From an uncultured Phaeodactylibacter sp. (GTDB taxonomy: Bacteria; Bacteroidota; Bacteroidia; Chitinophagales; Saprospiraceae), in assembly GCA_913057245.1 (NCBI GenBank), contig CAJXNH010000006.1, positions 1 through 64,000 of the forward strand: a stretch of 64,000 bases of DNA. Reading direction: 5' to 3'. The notes under the pieces are model-generated. The model was not told the DNA's origin. It was given only the letters and a program-made list of their open reading frames with translations, and ran no database searches. Below, one piece after another: positions 8,015-17,746 of this stretch. The translations under genes were made by a program, and so were the position numbers. Numbering within the stretch: position 1 is the stretch's first letter; each line of letters starts with the position of its first letter.

Positions 8015-10042
8015 ATGAAAAACGCTTACCGGTACCTTTTTCTACTCTTTTGCAGTGCGCTTACCATATTTGCCTTTGGGCAAAATTCTGCTCCAACGCT
8101 AAGCAAAGACTACCAGTTGCGTGCCGGGCGGGACCACCTGGTTTTTGCTTCTGCTCAAAGCGGGGACTCCCTCACGCTAGAAATCAACAGTACCCAATAT
8201 ACCCTGCCACTCGTACAGGGAGAAGCCAAACTGCCGGTTGAGCTGTCCCAGCGCGGAGAACTCCTGCTTATTCAGCATGCCGGTAAAGGTTACCGGCTCT
8301 ATCACCTATCTGCCCGTAATGATGGTACGCCCCGACTGCGCCGCATTCCAATGTGGCTTTCCGTCGTACCGCCGCTTATCGCTATCCTGCTGGCACTGAT
8401 CTTTAAGGAAGTTATCATCTCTTTGTTCGTTGGCGTTTGGGTCGGTGCCTTTATTGCTGGCGGTATGCGCATTGAATCCCTTTACTATACCCTGCTGAGC
8501 CTGTTTGACGTGGTGGAGCGCTACGTTATTCAGGCCCTGGCCGACAGCGGGCACCTGGCGATTATTGTCTTTTCTTCGCTGATAGGCGGTATGGTGGCGA
8601 TTATTTCCCGCAACGGGGGCATGGCTGGAGTGGTACTGGCCTTTTCGCGTTACGCCCGCTCCCCACGCAGCGCACAGTTTATCACCTGGCTGCTGGGCGT
8701 GGCCATCTTTTTTGATGACTATGCGAATACGCTCATCGTGGGCAATACCATGCGGTCAGTGACCGACAAATTCAGGGTCTCCCGGGAAAAGCTGGCCTAC
8801 ATCGTAGACAGTACGGCTGCCCCCGTGGCTGCCGTGGCTTTCATCACGACTTGGATTGGGGCTGAATTAGGCTATATCGATGACGGACTGCTACAGATTG
8901 CCGAAAAAACGGGTACGGACCTGGGACTGACGCCCTACGGGGTCTTCATCAGTTCTCTGAAATACTCTTTTTACCCCGTTATGACCCTGGCTTTCATCCT
9001 CATGCTGGTTTTTACCAAACGTGACTTTGGCGGCATGTACGCTGCTGAAAAGCGGGCACGGGAAACAGGCGAGCTGTTCACCAAGCGCAGCGCCGCAGCT
9101 GAAGAAGATATGGAAAACCTGGACCCCATTGACGGGGCACCGCTGAAGTGGTACAATGCTGTCATCCCCGTAGCGCTGGTCATACTGGTCACCCTCTACG
9201 GGCTCATCGATACCGGTCTGGCAGCCACTTACGGAGAGCTGCTTGATGCCGGACTGGCACCGGCTTCTCAAGGCTGGGGAGCCATATGGGGCAGCATCAG
9301 CGCACTACCGGATGTGGGCGATTCCTTCCTGATGAAAGTGGGCAAGCTGATTGGGAATTCTGATTCCTATATTGCGCTGCTGTGGGCTTCTCTTTCGGGC
9401 GTCATCGCAGCTATCCTGCTTACTGTGGGCGGGCGCATCATGGGGCTGGCAGATGCCATTTCCACTATGATAACCGGTTTCAAAGCTATGCTGCCGGCTA
9501 TTCTCATCCTGACGATGGCTTGGTCTCTGGCGGCCACCACGGAGGAATTGCACACGGCCACTTTCCTCACCTCAGCGCTGCAGGACAGTATCAACCCGTT
9601 TGTGATGCCGGTCATTATTTTCATTTTGGCGGCGGTGATTAGTTTTTCCACCGGTTCAAGCTGGAGTACAATGGCTATCCTCTACCCTATTGCCATTCCT
9701 ACCACTTGGGCGATTTGTATTGCGCAGGGGGTGGAAACGGAGGTAGCTATGGAGCTTTTATTTAATGTAATCTCTACGACCCTGGCGGCTTCGGTGCTGG
9801 GCGACCACTGTTCGCCAATTTCGGACACCACCATTCTCAGTTCGCTGGCTTCAGACTGCAACCATATCGACCACGTACGCACGCAGCTGCCATATGCTTT
9901 GACGGTTGGGGCGGTGGCATTAGTCGCAGGCTGGCTGTCCACTTTTTTAGGCGGCGGATGGGGCATTTGCCTGCTGCTGCTGGCCATTGGGCTGGCGATT
10001 TTATTTGGCGTAGTGCGTACCTTCGGAAAAGTAGTAGACTAA
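8015..10042 (+). CDS. NhaC-family Na+/H+ antiporter with N-terminal secreted-type extension
   Basis: A secondary transporter of the NhaC/antiporter family in the inner membrane, exchanging Na+ (or another small solute) for H+. Family signatures include FFDDYANTLIVGN, a stretch with STAAPVAAVAFITTWIG, and the late motif LGDHCSPISDTTILSS. From residue about 112 the protein is a multi-spanning bundle of 10-12 predicted segments. The first 110 residues are unusual: a cleavable-looking signal peptide (MKNAYRYLFLLFCSALTIFAFGQ) followed by an all-beta region with alternating polar residues that looks extracytoplasmic. This explains the 675-aa length, against about 450-550 for typical relatives. The S46 peptidase gene follows after 18 bp and is probably co-transcribed. 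The substrate cannot be assigned from sequence. Confidence 0.85.
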   Translation: MKNAYRYLFLLFCSALTIFAFGQNSAPTLSKDYQLRAGRDHLVFASAQSGDSLTLEINSTQYTLPLVQGEAKLPVELSQRGELLLIQHAGKGYRLYHLSARNDGTPRLRRIPMWLSVVPPLIAILLALIFKEVIISLFVGVWVGAFIAGGMRIESLYYTLLSLFDVVERYVIQALADSGHLAIIVFSSLIGGMVAIISRNGGMAGVVLAFSRYARSPRSAQFITWLLGVAIFFDDYANTLIVGNTMRSVTDKFRVSREKLAYIVDSTAAPVAAVAFITTWIGAELGYIDDGLLQIAEKTGTDLGLTPYGVFISSLKYSFYPVMTLAFILMLVFTKRDFGGMYAAEKRARETGELFTKRSAAAEEDMENLDPIDGAPLKWYNAVIPVALVILVTLYGLIDTGLAATYGELLDAGLAPASQGWGAIWGSISALPDVGDSFLMKVGKLIGNSDSYIALLWASLSGVIAAILLTVGGRIMGLADAISTMITGFKAMLPAILILTMAWSLAATTEELHTATFLTSALQDSINPFVMPVIIFILAAVISFSTGSSWSTMAILYPIAIPTTWAICIAQGVETEVAMELLFNVISTTLAASVLGDHCSPISDTTILSSLASDCNHIDHVRTQLPYALTVGAVALVAGWLSTFLGGGWGICLLLLAIGLAILFGVVRTFGKVVD

Positions 10043-10060
10043 CATAACCAAAGTATAACC

Positions 10061-12226
10061 ATGAAGAATGTTTGGATTTTGCTGCTGGCGATCTGCCTCA
10101 GTACTTACGTAAAAGCCACAGAAGGCATGTGGCTGCCCTTGCTGCTCGCCCAGCTCAACGAGCAGGAAATGCAAAGCATGGGCATGAAAATGACTGCCGA
10201 GGATATCTACAGCGTCAATAAAGGCAGCCTGAAGGACGCGATTGTCCACTTTGGTGGCTTTTGCACCGGGGAGGTGATCTCCGATCAGGGCCTGGTGCTG
10301 ACTAACCACCACTGCGGCTACGGACAGATTCAGAGCCACTCTACCCTTGAGAACAACTACCTGGAGGATGGATTCTGGGCCATGAACCGGAAGCAGGAAA
10401 TCCCCAATCCGGGGCTGTTCGTCACCTTTATTGTCCGCATTGAAGATGTAACGGATTTGGTACTGAACAACGTCACGGAGGATATGGACGCTAAAATGCG
10501 GCAGTCCTGGGTTGACAAAAACACGAAGGAAGCGACCGCTGCCGCTAAAATGGAGGACTATCAGGAAGCCATGGTGCGCGACTTCTTTGAGGGCACGAAA
10601 TACTATATGTTCATCACGGAGACTTACCGGGATATCCGCCTGGTGGGAGCGCCGCCCTCCTCAATTGGCAAGTTTGGTGCGGACACCGATAACTGGGTCT
10701 GGCCACGGCACACCGGTGACTTCTCCCTCTTCCGTATCTACGCCAGCCCGGACAACAAGCCGGCGGAGTACAGTGAGGAGAATGTGCCTTTCAAGCCCCG
10801 CCACCACCTGCCGATTTCTCTGGATGGTGTGGAAGAAGACGACTTCACCCTGGTTTTTGGCTTTCCGGGCCGTACGGAAGAATACCTCCCCTCTGTAGCT
10901 ATTGAGCAGCGGGTAGATGTGGTTAACCCCATCCGGATCGGTATCCGTGACCGGGCCCTGAATGTCGTGAATGCCGCTATGCAGGCCGATCCTGCGGTTC
11001 GTATTAAGTACGCCTCCAAGCAGTCCCGCATCGCCAACTACTGGAAAAAGTGGATTGGTGAGAATCAGGGGATTAAGGCGACGGATGGCGTGGGCCGCAA
11101 GAAAGCCTATGAAGCCGAATTCAAAGAGCGCGTAATGGGCAATCCTGACTGGCGTGAGAAGTACGGTAGCCTCCTGAGCAGCTTCGATCGATTGTACAGT
11201 GACCTTGAGCCTTACGCCGCGACCAATACCGCGGTGGGGGAAATCGCCGGCCGCAACATCGAGCTGTTCCGCCTCGCCAACACCTTGCATAGCGTTGTCA
11301 AAATGTACGAAGCCAGCGGAGCGCCAATGGTAGAGAGCCGGATGGACCGCATCCGGGCTTTCGTCGAGGATTTCTACAAAGACTACGAGCCCGCAGTGGA
11401 TCAGGGCGTTTTTGCAACACTGATGGATTACTACTTCACCGAAATCTCCGATGAGCATCAGGCGCCATTTGCCGTAGAGCGCTACGTGGAAGCCGGTAAG
11501 GATGCCGAAAAGCTGGCCTCCATGATCTTCCTGAAAAGCAAACTGGCCCGTCCGGGCGTATTGGAACTGGCCATGGAAGAAGGCCCGGAAGCCCTGATTA
11601 AGCTCATCCAAAACGATGTCGCTTACGCCTTGGCCCGTGCCATTTCTGATTATAACGACAATACTGTGGCGGGCAAATACCGGGACATCAAAGCCGAAAT
11701 TGATGACCTGCAGCAGCAGTACATGCGCGCGCAGATCGACGTCTTTACCGAGCGCCGCTTCTACCCGGACGCCAACGGCACCCTGCGCGTCACCTACGGC
11801 AAAGTCGATGGTTATCAGCCCCGCGATGCCGTGCGCTACGAGCCCGTCACCTACCTGGATGGCGTTATGGAAAAATATGTGCCCGGTGATTATGAGTTTG
11901 ATGTGCCGCAGCGACTGCGGAAGCTTTACCAAAAGAAAGACTACGGCGATTACGGAGAGGATGGCAAAATGCCAGTCTGCTTTATCGGTACCAACCACAC
12001 TACGGGCGGCAACTCCGGCAGCCCGGCCATCGATGCTTACGGCAACCTGATCGGCCTTAACTTTGACCGCGCCTGGGAGGGTACGATGAGCGACCTGAAC
12101 TACGATGCCTCCATCTGCCGTAATATTATGGTGGATGCACGCTACATTTTATTCCTCATCGACAAATTTGCCGGTGCCGGCCATTTGGTCGAGGAGATGA
12201 CTTTGGTCCACCCCAAGGAAGGATAA
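10061..12226 (+). CDS. S46 family dipeptidyl peptidase, DPP11-like
   Basis: A periplasmic or surface serine peptidase that removes dipeptides from free N-termini. Signal peptide MKNVWILLLAICLSTYVKA; mature chymotrypsin-like fold with a helical insert. The catalytic His lies in TNHHCGYG (H83/H84), the Asp in RHTGDFSLF, and Ser652 in GGNSGSP. In S46 enzymes the residue 18 positions after the catalytic Ser sets P1 preference: Arg673 in characterised DPP11 (Asp/Glu at P1), Gly in DPP7 (hydrophobic). Here that position is Arg670 in GLNFDRAWEG, so DPP11-type acidic specificity is predicted. Length 721 aa is normal for the family. It follows the antiporter gene by 18 bp, suggesting co-transcription. 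Confidence 0.93.
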   Translation: MKNVWILLLAICLSTYVKATEGMWLPLLLAQLNEQEMQSMGMKMTAEDIYSVNKGSLKDAIVHFGGFCTGEVISDQGLVLTNHHCGYGQIQSHSTLENNYLEDGFWAMNRKQEIPNPGLFVTFIVRIEDVTDLVLNNVTEDMDAKMRQSWVDKNTKEATAAAKMEDYQEAMVRDFFEGTKYYMFITETYRDIRLVGAPPSSIGKFGADTDNWVWPRHTGDFSLFRIYASPDNKPAEYSEENVPFKPRHHLPISLDGVEEDDFTLVFGFPGRTEEYLPSVAIEQRVDVVNPIRIGIRDRALNVVNAAMQADPAVRIKYASKQSRIANYWKKWIGENQGIKATDGVGRKKAYEAEFKERVMGNPDWREKYGSLLSSFDRLYSDLEPYAATNTAVGEIAGRNIELFRLANTLHSVVKMYEASGAPMVESRMDRIRAFVEDFYKDYEPAVDQGVFATLMDYYFTEISDEHQAPFAVERYVEAGKDAEKLASMIFLKSKLARPGVLELAMEEGPEALIKLIQNDVAYALARAISDYNDNTVAGKYRDIKAEIDDLQQQYMRAQIDVFTERRFYPDANGTLRVTYGKVDGYQPRDAVRYEPVTYLDGVMEKYVPGDYEFDVPQRLRKLYQKKDYGDYGEDGKMPVCFIGTNHTTGGNSGSPAIDAYGNLIGLNFDRAWEGTMSDLNYDASICRNIMVDARYILFLIDKFAGAGHLVEEMTLVHPKEG

Positions 12227-12325
12227 TCAATTGATTTATTGACCGTTGGAGCGGGGTGTGTGCCTGGTGCGCACATCCCGTTTCACTTACTGCCCGGAAT
12301 CTTCCCATCCTACGCCCCTTTTCCC

Positions 12326-12333
12326 TACCTTTG
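12326..12333 (+). promoter_or_regulatory. Bacteroidota -7 box for pyrG
   Basis: TACCTTTG matches TAnnTTTG exactly in the 162-bp gap between the peptidase and pyrG, with a predicted leader of about 52 nt. No clear -33 TTG. Confidence 0.45.
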
Positions 12334-12382
12334 TACCCCGTAACAAAACAACCTGTTGGGTAACCAGCATCTACCAAAGTAA

Positions 12383-14011
<1,629 letters not shown>

Positions 14012-15445
14012 TTGGTACGGCCCACCCGGACCGAAAAGTGGCTGCGGCCGGTACTCCTGGCTGCAGCCGTTTTGGGGATTGTGTACAGCAGCCCCCTCCC
14101 TTTTTTCTGGGATACGATACAGTTAGGCTCCAAACACGCTCACCATTATTACCATACCGGTTTTGCTCAATTTTTGCTGCCTGATGCCATTGACAGCGGG
14201 CACCCGCCTTTTTTCGGGATGTACCTGGCGGCTGCATGGATGCTCTTTGGTAAATCGCTGGCGGTAAGCCATTGGGCGATGCTGCCTTTTGTGTTGGGTG
14301 TTGTGGGGCTGCTGTTCCCGGTAGGGCGGTACTTTGCTGAAGACTGGGGTTGGGTTTTCCCGCTTTTGGCTTTGGCGCTTCCGCCTTTGTCGGGACAAAT
14401 GGTGCTGGTCAGCCCGGATGTGGTGCTGGTGTTTGGCTTCCTGCTGGGTTTGTATGGTTTGCTTTACCGCAAAGGCTGGGCATTGGCCCTTGGTGCGCTC
14501 CTGCTCGCCGCCATCAGTACCCGGGGGATGATGACGGTAGTGATCTTATTCCTGTTTGATCTCTACCTGCGCCTTTCGCTGCCCAATCGTGAAGAAAATA
14601 AGCTCATAGCATACTTGAAGGAGATGCTCGGGGCCCTCCCACCCTATATACTCTCCGGGCTGTTAGCCCTGGCTTTCCTGCTTTACCATTATCTGGAAAA
14701 AGGCTGGGTAGGCTACCATGCTGGTTCCGAATGGGCACCGAGTTTTGCACGGGTGGGCCTCAGGGGGCTGCTCAAAAACGGGCTGGTCCTGGGGTGGCGG
14801 CTGGCCGATTACGGGATGGTGTTCAGCTGGGTGGCCCTGTGGCTGGTGATTTGGCGAAAGCCAACGACCTTCCGCCATCCAAAAGTCCACAGTGCACTAT
14901 GGCTGGCCGGTATCAGCCTGGTTTTGCTCACGCCGACCTTTTTGCTCTATAGCGGGCTGCAGCAACACCGGTATTTGCTGCCTTTATTGCTGTCGGTATT
15001 GCTCCTTACCTTCACGGCTATTGCTCAAAGTTCCTGGAGCCATACCTGGAAGGCTCCTCTGTTTGCACTGTTGTTCACCGGTTTGATTACCGGGCACTTT
15101 TGGGTCTACCCTGACCACGTCGCCCAAAGCTGGGATACGACCCTCGCCCACCTCCCTTACTACCGCCTTAAAAGCCGGATGATCGCCTATCTGGATGAAC
15201 AGGGCATCCCACTGGAAACGGTAGGGGCCGCTTTCCCGGAAATCGGGCCACAGTATTACAAGGATTTATCCGGCAGGACATCCGGTTTTGCGCCAAAGGA
15301 TTTATCCAAACAGCGCTACATCCTTTACTCCAATGTGATGAATGATTTTTCGGATGGGGAGTTGGAACGGCTGCGGGAAGAGTGGACAGTCGTAAAACCT
15401 TTTGAAAGTGGCAGTATAAAGCTGATTCTATTCGGAAAGCTTTAA
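14012..15445 (+). CDS. Polytopic membrane glycosyltransferase-like protein (GT-C/PMT type)
   Basis: The 477-aa protein has about 10-12 hydrophobic segments and an early extracytoplasmic loop with DAIDSGHPPFFG, close to the acidic loop-1 motif of GT-C enzymes such as ArnT and PMT relatives that use lipid-linked sugars. The C-terminal 100 residues are soluble. It probably transfers a sugar from a polyprenyl phosphate carrier to an envelope acceptor; donor and acceptor are unknown. The start is TTG 14012, directly abutting the pyrG stop, and no ATG appears before the first membrane segment, so reinitiation after pyrG is the simplest reading. Confidence 0.75.
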   Translation: MVRPTRTEKWLRPVLLAAAVLGIVYSSPLPFFWDTIQLGSKHAHHYYHTGFAQFLLPDAIDSGHPPFFGMYLAAAWMLFGKSLAVSHWAMLPFVLGVVGLLFPVGRYFAEDWGWVFPLLALALPPLSGQMVLVSPDVVLVFGFLLGLYGLLYRKGWALALGALLLAAISTRGMMTVVILFLFDLYLRLSLPNREENKLIAYLKEMLGALPPYILSGLLALAFLLYHYLEKGWVGYHAGSEWAPSFARVGLRGLLKNGLVLGWRLADYGMVFSWVALWLVIWRKPTTFRHPKVHSALWLAGISLVLLTPTFLLYSGLQQHRYLLPLLLSVLLLTFTAIAQSSWSHTWKAPLFALLFTGLITGHFWVYPDHVAQSWDTTLAHLPYYRLKSRMIAYLDEQGIPLETVGAAFPEIGPQYYKDLSGRTSGFAPKDLSKQRYILYSNVMNDFSDGELERLREEWTVVKPFESGSIKLILFGKL

Positions 15446-15527
15446 CAGCCAAGGCAAAGAAAGCCAGGGGTGTCGTCAACAATTTCAGTGGTTTATCGTC
15501 TTTAATTACCGATAACCCATAAGCCCC

Positions 15528-16997
15528 ATGAGACTCTGGCTGTTTTTCCTGCTTTTTGCATCTCCCATTTGGTCATTAGCCCAGCTGTGTGAAGGCGAGC
15601 CCGGTGCCGCCGCCCTATCCGAAAGTTTTGGGCAGGGTACCAACTTCGGCCCACCGTTACCATCCGGCATAACCAATTATACCTACAACGATGGGAATCC
15701 TCAGGCCGGCACCTATATGGTCACCAACCGCACGCAGCTCAACGGGGCAAATTGGCACGATGGACTGGACAACACCCCGGATGATGGGTTTGGGTATATG
15801 CTCCTTTTTGATGCGGCTGATACCCCGGGTGAGTTTTTCAGCCTCCTTATTGACGGGCTTTGCCCCGGCACCCGGTATGAATTCAGTGCCTTCATAACCA
15901 ATGTCGTTACGCCCTCTGCATGCGGAGGGGAAAGCACGGAGCCCAGTATCCGCTTTGAGCTCCGTGACCCGGATGATGACGAGCTGCTGGAGAGCCTCTC
16001 GACCGGAAACTTGCCGACCACCCCTATCCTGAGCTGGAACCGGTTTGGCATTGTATTCAACCTGCCGGAAGACCAGGATGCCGTTCGGCTCAGTATTGTT
16101 AATTTTGCGCCTGGCGATTGCGGCAATGACTTCGCTATAGACGATATCAGCCTGCGCATTTGTAATCCGGTGCGGGAACAGACGGCTACCCTGTGTACCA
16201 GTGACCCTCTGGTTATTGACGGGCGGGAGTTCCCAGAGCCCGGTATCTATCGGGATACTCTGCCCGGTGCTCAGTTCTGCAATGACAGCATTTTGATCAC
16301 TGAAATCATTGATGGTAATGGGGATGAAGTCATGCTGGATACTTTCCTGTGCCCCGGGCAGGCCTTTGCGGTTGGTGACCAATGGTACGATGAGCCCGGT
16401 TTTTATACCGATACGTTATTAAGCACCCTGGGGTGCGACAGCGTGGTGCAATTGCAGTTGTCAACCGTTGATTTTGAGGCCAGTGTGCGAGCTTCCCGGG
16501 GTACCATTCTTGCCGGAGAATCTGTTCAGCTGCTCGGGAGTGGTAGCGGCGTTGGGCCGCTGATTTGGTCCTGGCAGCCCGGGGAGATGCTGGATTGCAG
16601 TGATTGCCCGGCGCCAACAGCAACCCTGCTGGAAACCACCAGTTTCCTGGCTATAGTGCGCGATAGCCTCACCGGCTGTACCGATACGCTTAAACAGCGG
16701 GTCATCATACCACCCTGTGAGGATATCTACGCCCCGACCGGTTTTTCCCCGAATGGCGACGGCAGGAATGATACCTTTCGGATTTTCTTCGGACCTTGCG
16801 TGCAGGAAGTCCTCCAACTGGAAGTTTTTGACCGGTGGGGCGGCCTGGTCTTTCGTTCCCGCGTGCCCAATGATACTTGGGACGGCCAACGGGCAGGAGT
16901 GCCCTGCAACAACGGGTTCTACGCTTATCAGGCTCTACTTGCCCTGAAGGATGGGACGAGGCGGGTATGGCGGGGAGGCGTGCAGCTCCTTCGATAA
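15528..16997 (+). CDS. Secreted protein with gliding-motility/T9SS type B C-terminal domain
   Basis: Signal peptide (MRLWLFFLLFASPIWSLAQ), then a beta-rich N-terminal region (about 20-200) with GLCPGTRYEFSAFI and NDFAIDDISLRIC that resembles carbohydrate-binding jelly-roll modules seen in Bacteroidota. Two short Cys-containing repeats (about 205-310; each with LC..., W/R...PG-Y-DTL and a later C-S) follow, then an Ig-like region. The C-terminus has YAPTGFSPNGDGRNDTF, VFDRWGGLVF and NNGFYAYQA, the CHU_C/gliding-motility domain that targets proteins to the T9SS. Surface location is expected; no enzyme domain is seen. The RNA methyltransferase gene follows after 26 bp, but no functional link is evident. 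Confidence 0.88.
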   Translation: MRLWLFFLLFASPIWSLAQLCEGEPGAAALSESFGQGTNFGPPLPSGITNYTYNDGNPQAGTYMVTNRTQLNGANWHDGLDNTPDDGFGYMLLFDAADTPGEFFSLLIDGLCPGTRYEFSAFITNVVTPSACGGESTEPSIRFELRDPDDDELLESLSTGNLPTTPILSWNRFGIVFNLPEDQDAVRLSIVNFAPGDCGNDFAIDDISLRICNPVREQTATLCTSDPLVIDGREFPEPGIYRDTLPGAQFCNDSILITEIIDGNGDEVMLDTFLCPGQAFAVGDQWYDEPGFYTDTLLSTLGCDSVVQLQLSTVDFEASVRASRGTILAGESVQLLGSGSGVGPLIWSWQPGEMLDCSDCPAPTATLLETTSFLAIVRDSLTGCTDTLKQRVIIPPCEDIYAPTGFSPNGDGRNDTFRIFFGPCVQEVLQLEVFDRWGGLVFRSRVPNDTWDGQRAGVPCNNGFYAYQALLALKDGTRRVWRGGVQLLR

Positions 16998-17023
16998 AGA
17001 ATCAGAAAAAACAAACAGCCTTC

Positions 17024-17554
17024 ATGCGTAAACTCAAATTACAGGAACTCAACCGGCCTGATATCGACACCTTCAAAGCACAGCCCAAAGCTCCCGTGGT
17101 ACTTGTGCTGGACAACATCCGCTCCGGCCTGAATGTCGGGGCGGCCTTCCGTACTGCTGATGCTTTTGCGCTGGAGCACATCTACCTTTGTGGCATCACT
17201 GCCCGCCCGCCGCACCGGGAAATTCTGAAGACCGCTATCGGGGCTACCGAGTCCGTCAGCTGGAGCTACCAGGAAGACACCATAAACGCAATCAAAGAGC
17301 TACAAGAACAAGGCTACACGGTATTGGCTGTAGAGCAGGCCGATGAGCGGACCTGGCTGCAGGAGTTCCGCTGGCCGGAAAGCCAAAAAGTCGCGCTGGT
17401 CTTCGGCAATGAAGTAGAAGGCGTCAGCGATGCCGCAATGGAAGCAGTTGATGGCTGCCTGGAAGTCCCACAGTATGGTACTAAGCACTCCCTGAATATT
17501 GCGGTCTGCGTAGGGGTTGTTTGCTGGGAGGTGACCAGGCAGTGGCGGTTTTGA
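17024..17554 (+). CDS. TrmH/SpoU-family RNA 2'-O-methyltransferase
   Basis: SPOUT-fold methyltransferase of 176 aa using S-adenosylmethionine to 2'-O-methylate an RNA ribose (tRNA or rRNA; target unknown). Motif 1 is NIRSGLNVGAAFRTAD, motif 2 LVFGNEVEGVS, and motif 3 VPQYGTKHSLNIAVCVGV, which forms the trefoil-knot SAM site. The protein is near the minimum for the family and lacks an extra RNA-binding domain. The frame is open upstream, overlapping the previous gene, but ATG 17024 sits just before the first family-like residues. It ends where a highly structured non-coding stretch begins. Confidence 0.92.
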   Translation: MRKLKLQELNRPDIDTFKAQPKAPVVLVLDNIRSGLNVGAAFRTADAFALEHIYLCGITARPPHREILKTAIGATESVSWSYQEDTINAIKELQEQGYTVLAVEQADERTWLQEFRWPESQKVALVFGNEVEGVSDAAMEAVDGCLEVPQYGTKHSLNIAVCVGVVCWEVTRQWRF

Positions 17555-17727
17555 GGAGGCCCGGCGCAGACGTCCGGCGCTCTCACCGTCCGGCGTAGTT
17601 TGAGAACAACGAAGTCGGTCCCTTCGCCGGGCGTCCTTGACAGGAAACGAGAACACCGGGGGAAGGTACCGCCTCCATCAAGACTATGGCGGTCAGAGCG
17701 TGCCCCCGGTGTTAGAAAAACCTTTAG
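17555..17727. repeat. Structured intergenic element with two nested inverted repeats
   Basis: A perfect 11-bp inverted repeat AACACCGGGGG (17652-17662) / CCCCCGGTGTT (17703-17713) encloses a second stem, ACCGCC...GGCGGT. Just upstream lies an 11-bp imperfect pair GACGTCCGGCG (17569-17579) / CGCCGGGCGTC (17625-17635, one G-U), and CGTCCGGCG occurs twice as a direct repeat (17571-17579, 17587-17595). There is no T-run, so it is not a standard terminator. It could be a REP-like repeat, a structured RNA, a remnant of a mobile element, or an operator: its last arm sits in the -33 region of the next gene's promoter. I could not check for other copies. Confidence 0.6.
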
Positions 17728-17735
17728 TAGCTTTG
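17728..17735 (+). promoter_or_regulatory. Bacteroidota -7 box for the GHL10 gene
   Basis: TAGCTTTG matches TAnnTTTG exactly, 11 bases before ATG 17747, so the leader would be about 8 nt. The right arm of the large inverted repeat ends 14 bases upstream. Confidence 0.5.
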
Positions 17736-17746
17736 TCAAAAAACGG

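Noticed and set aside
10661-11998. 445-codon minus-strand open frame opposite the S46 peptidase gene
   Set aside because: Fully inside a well-supported gene; no domain-like sequence, arises from codon bias on the other strand.
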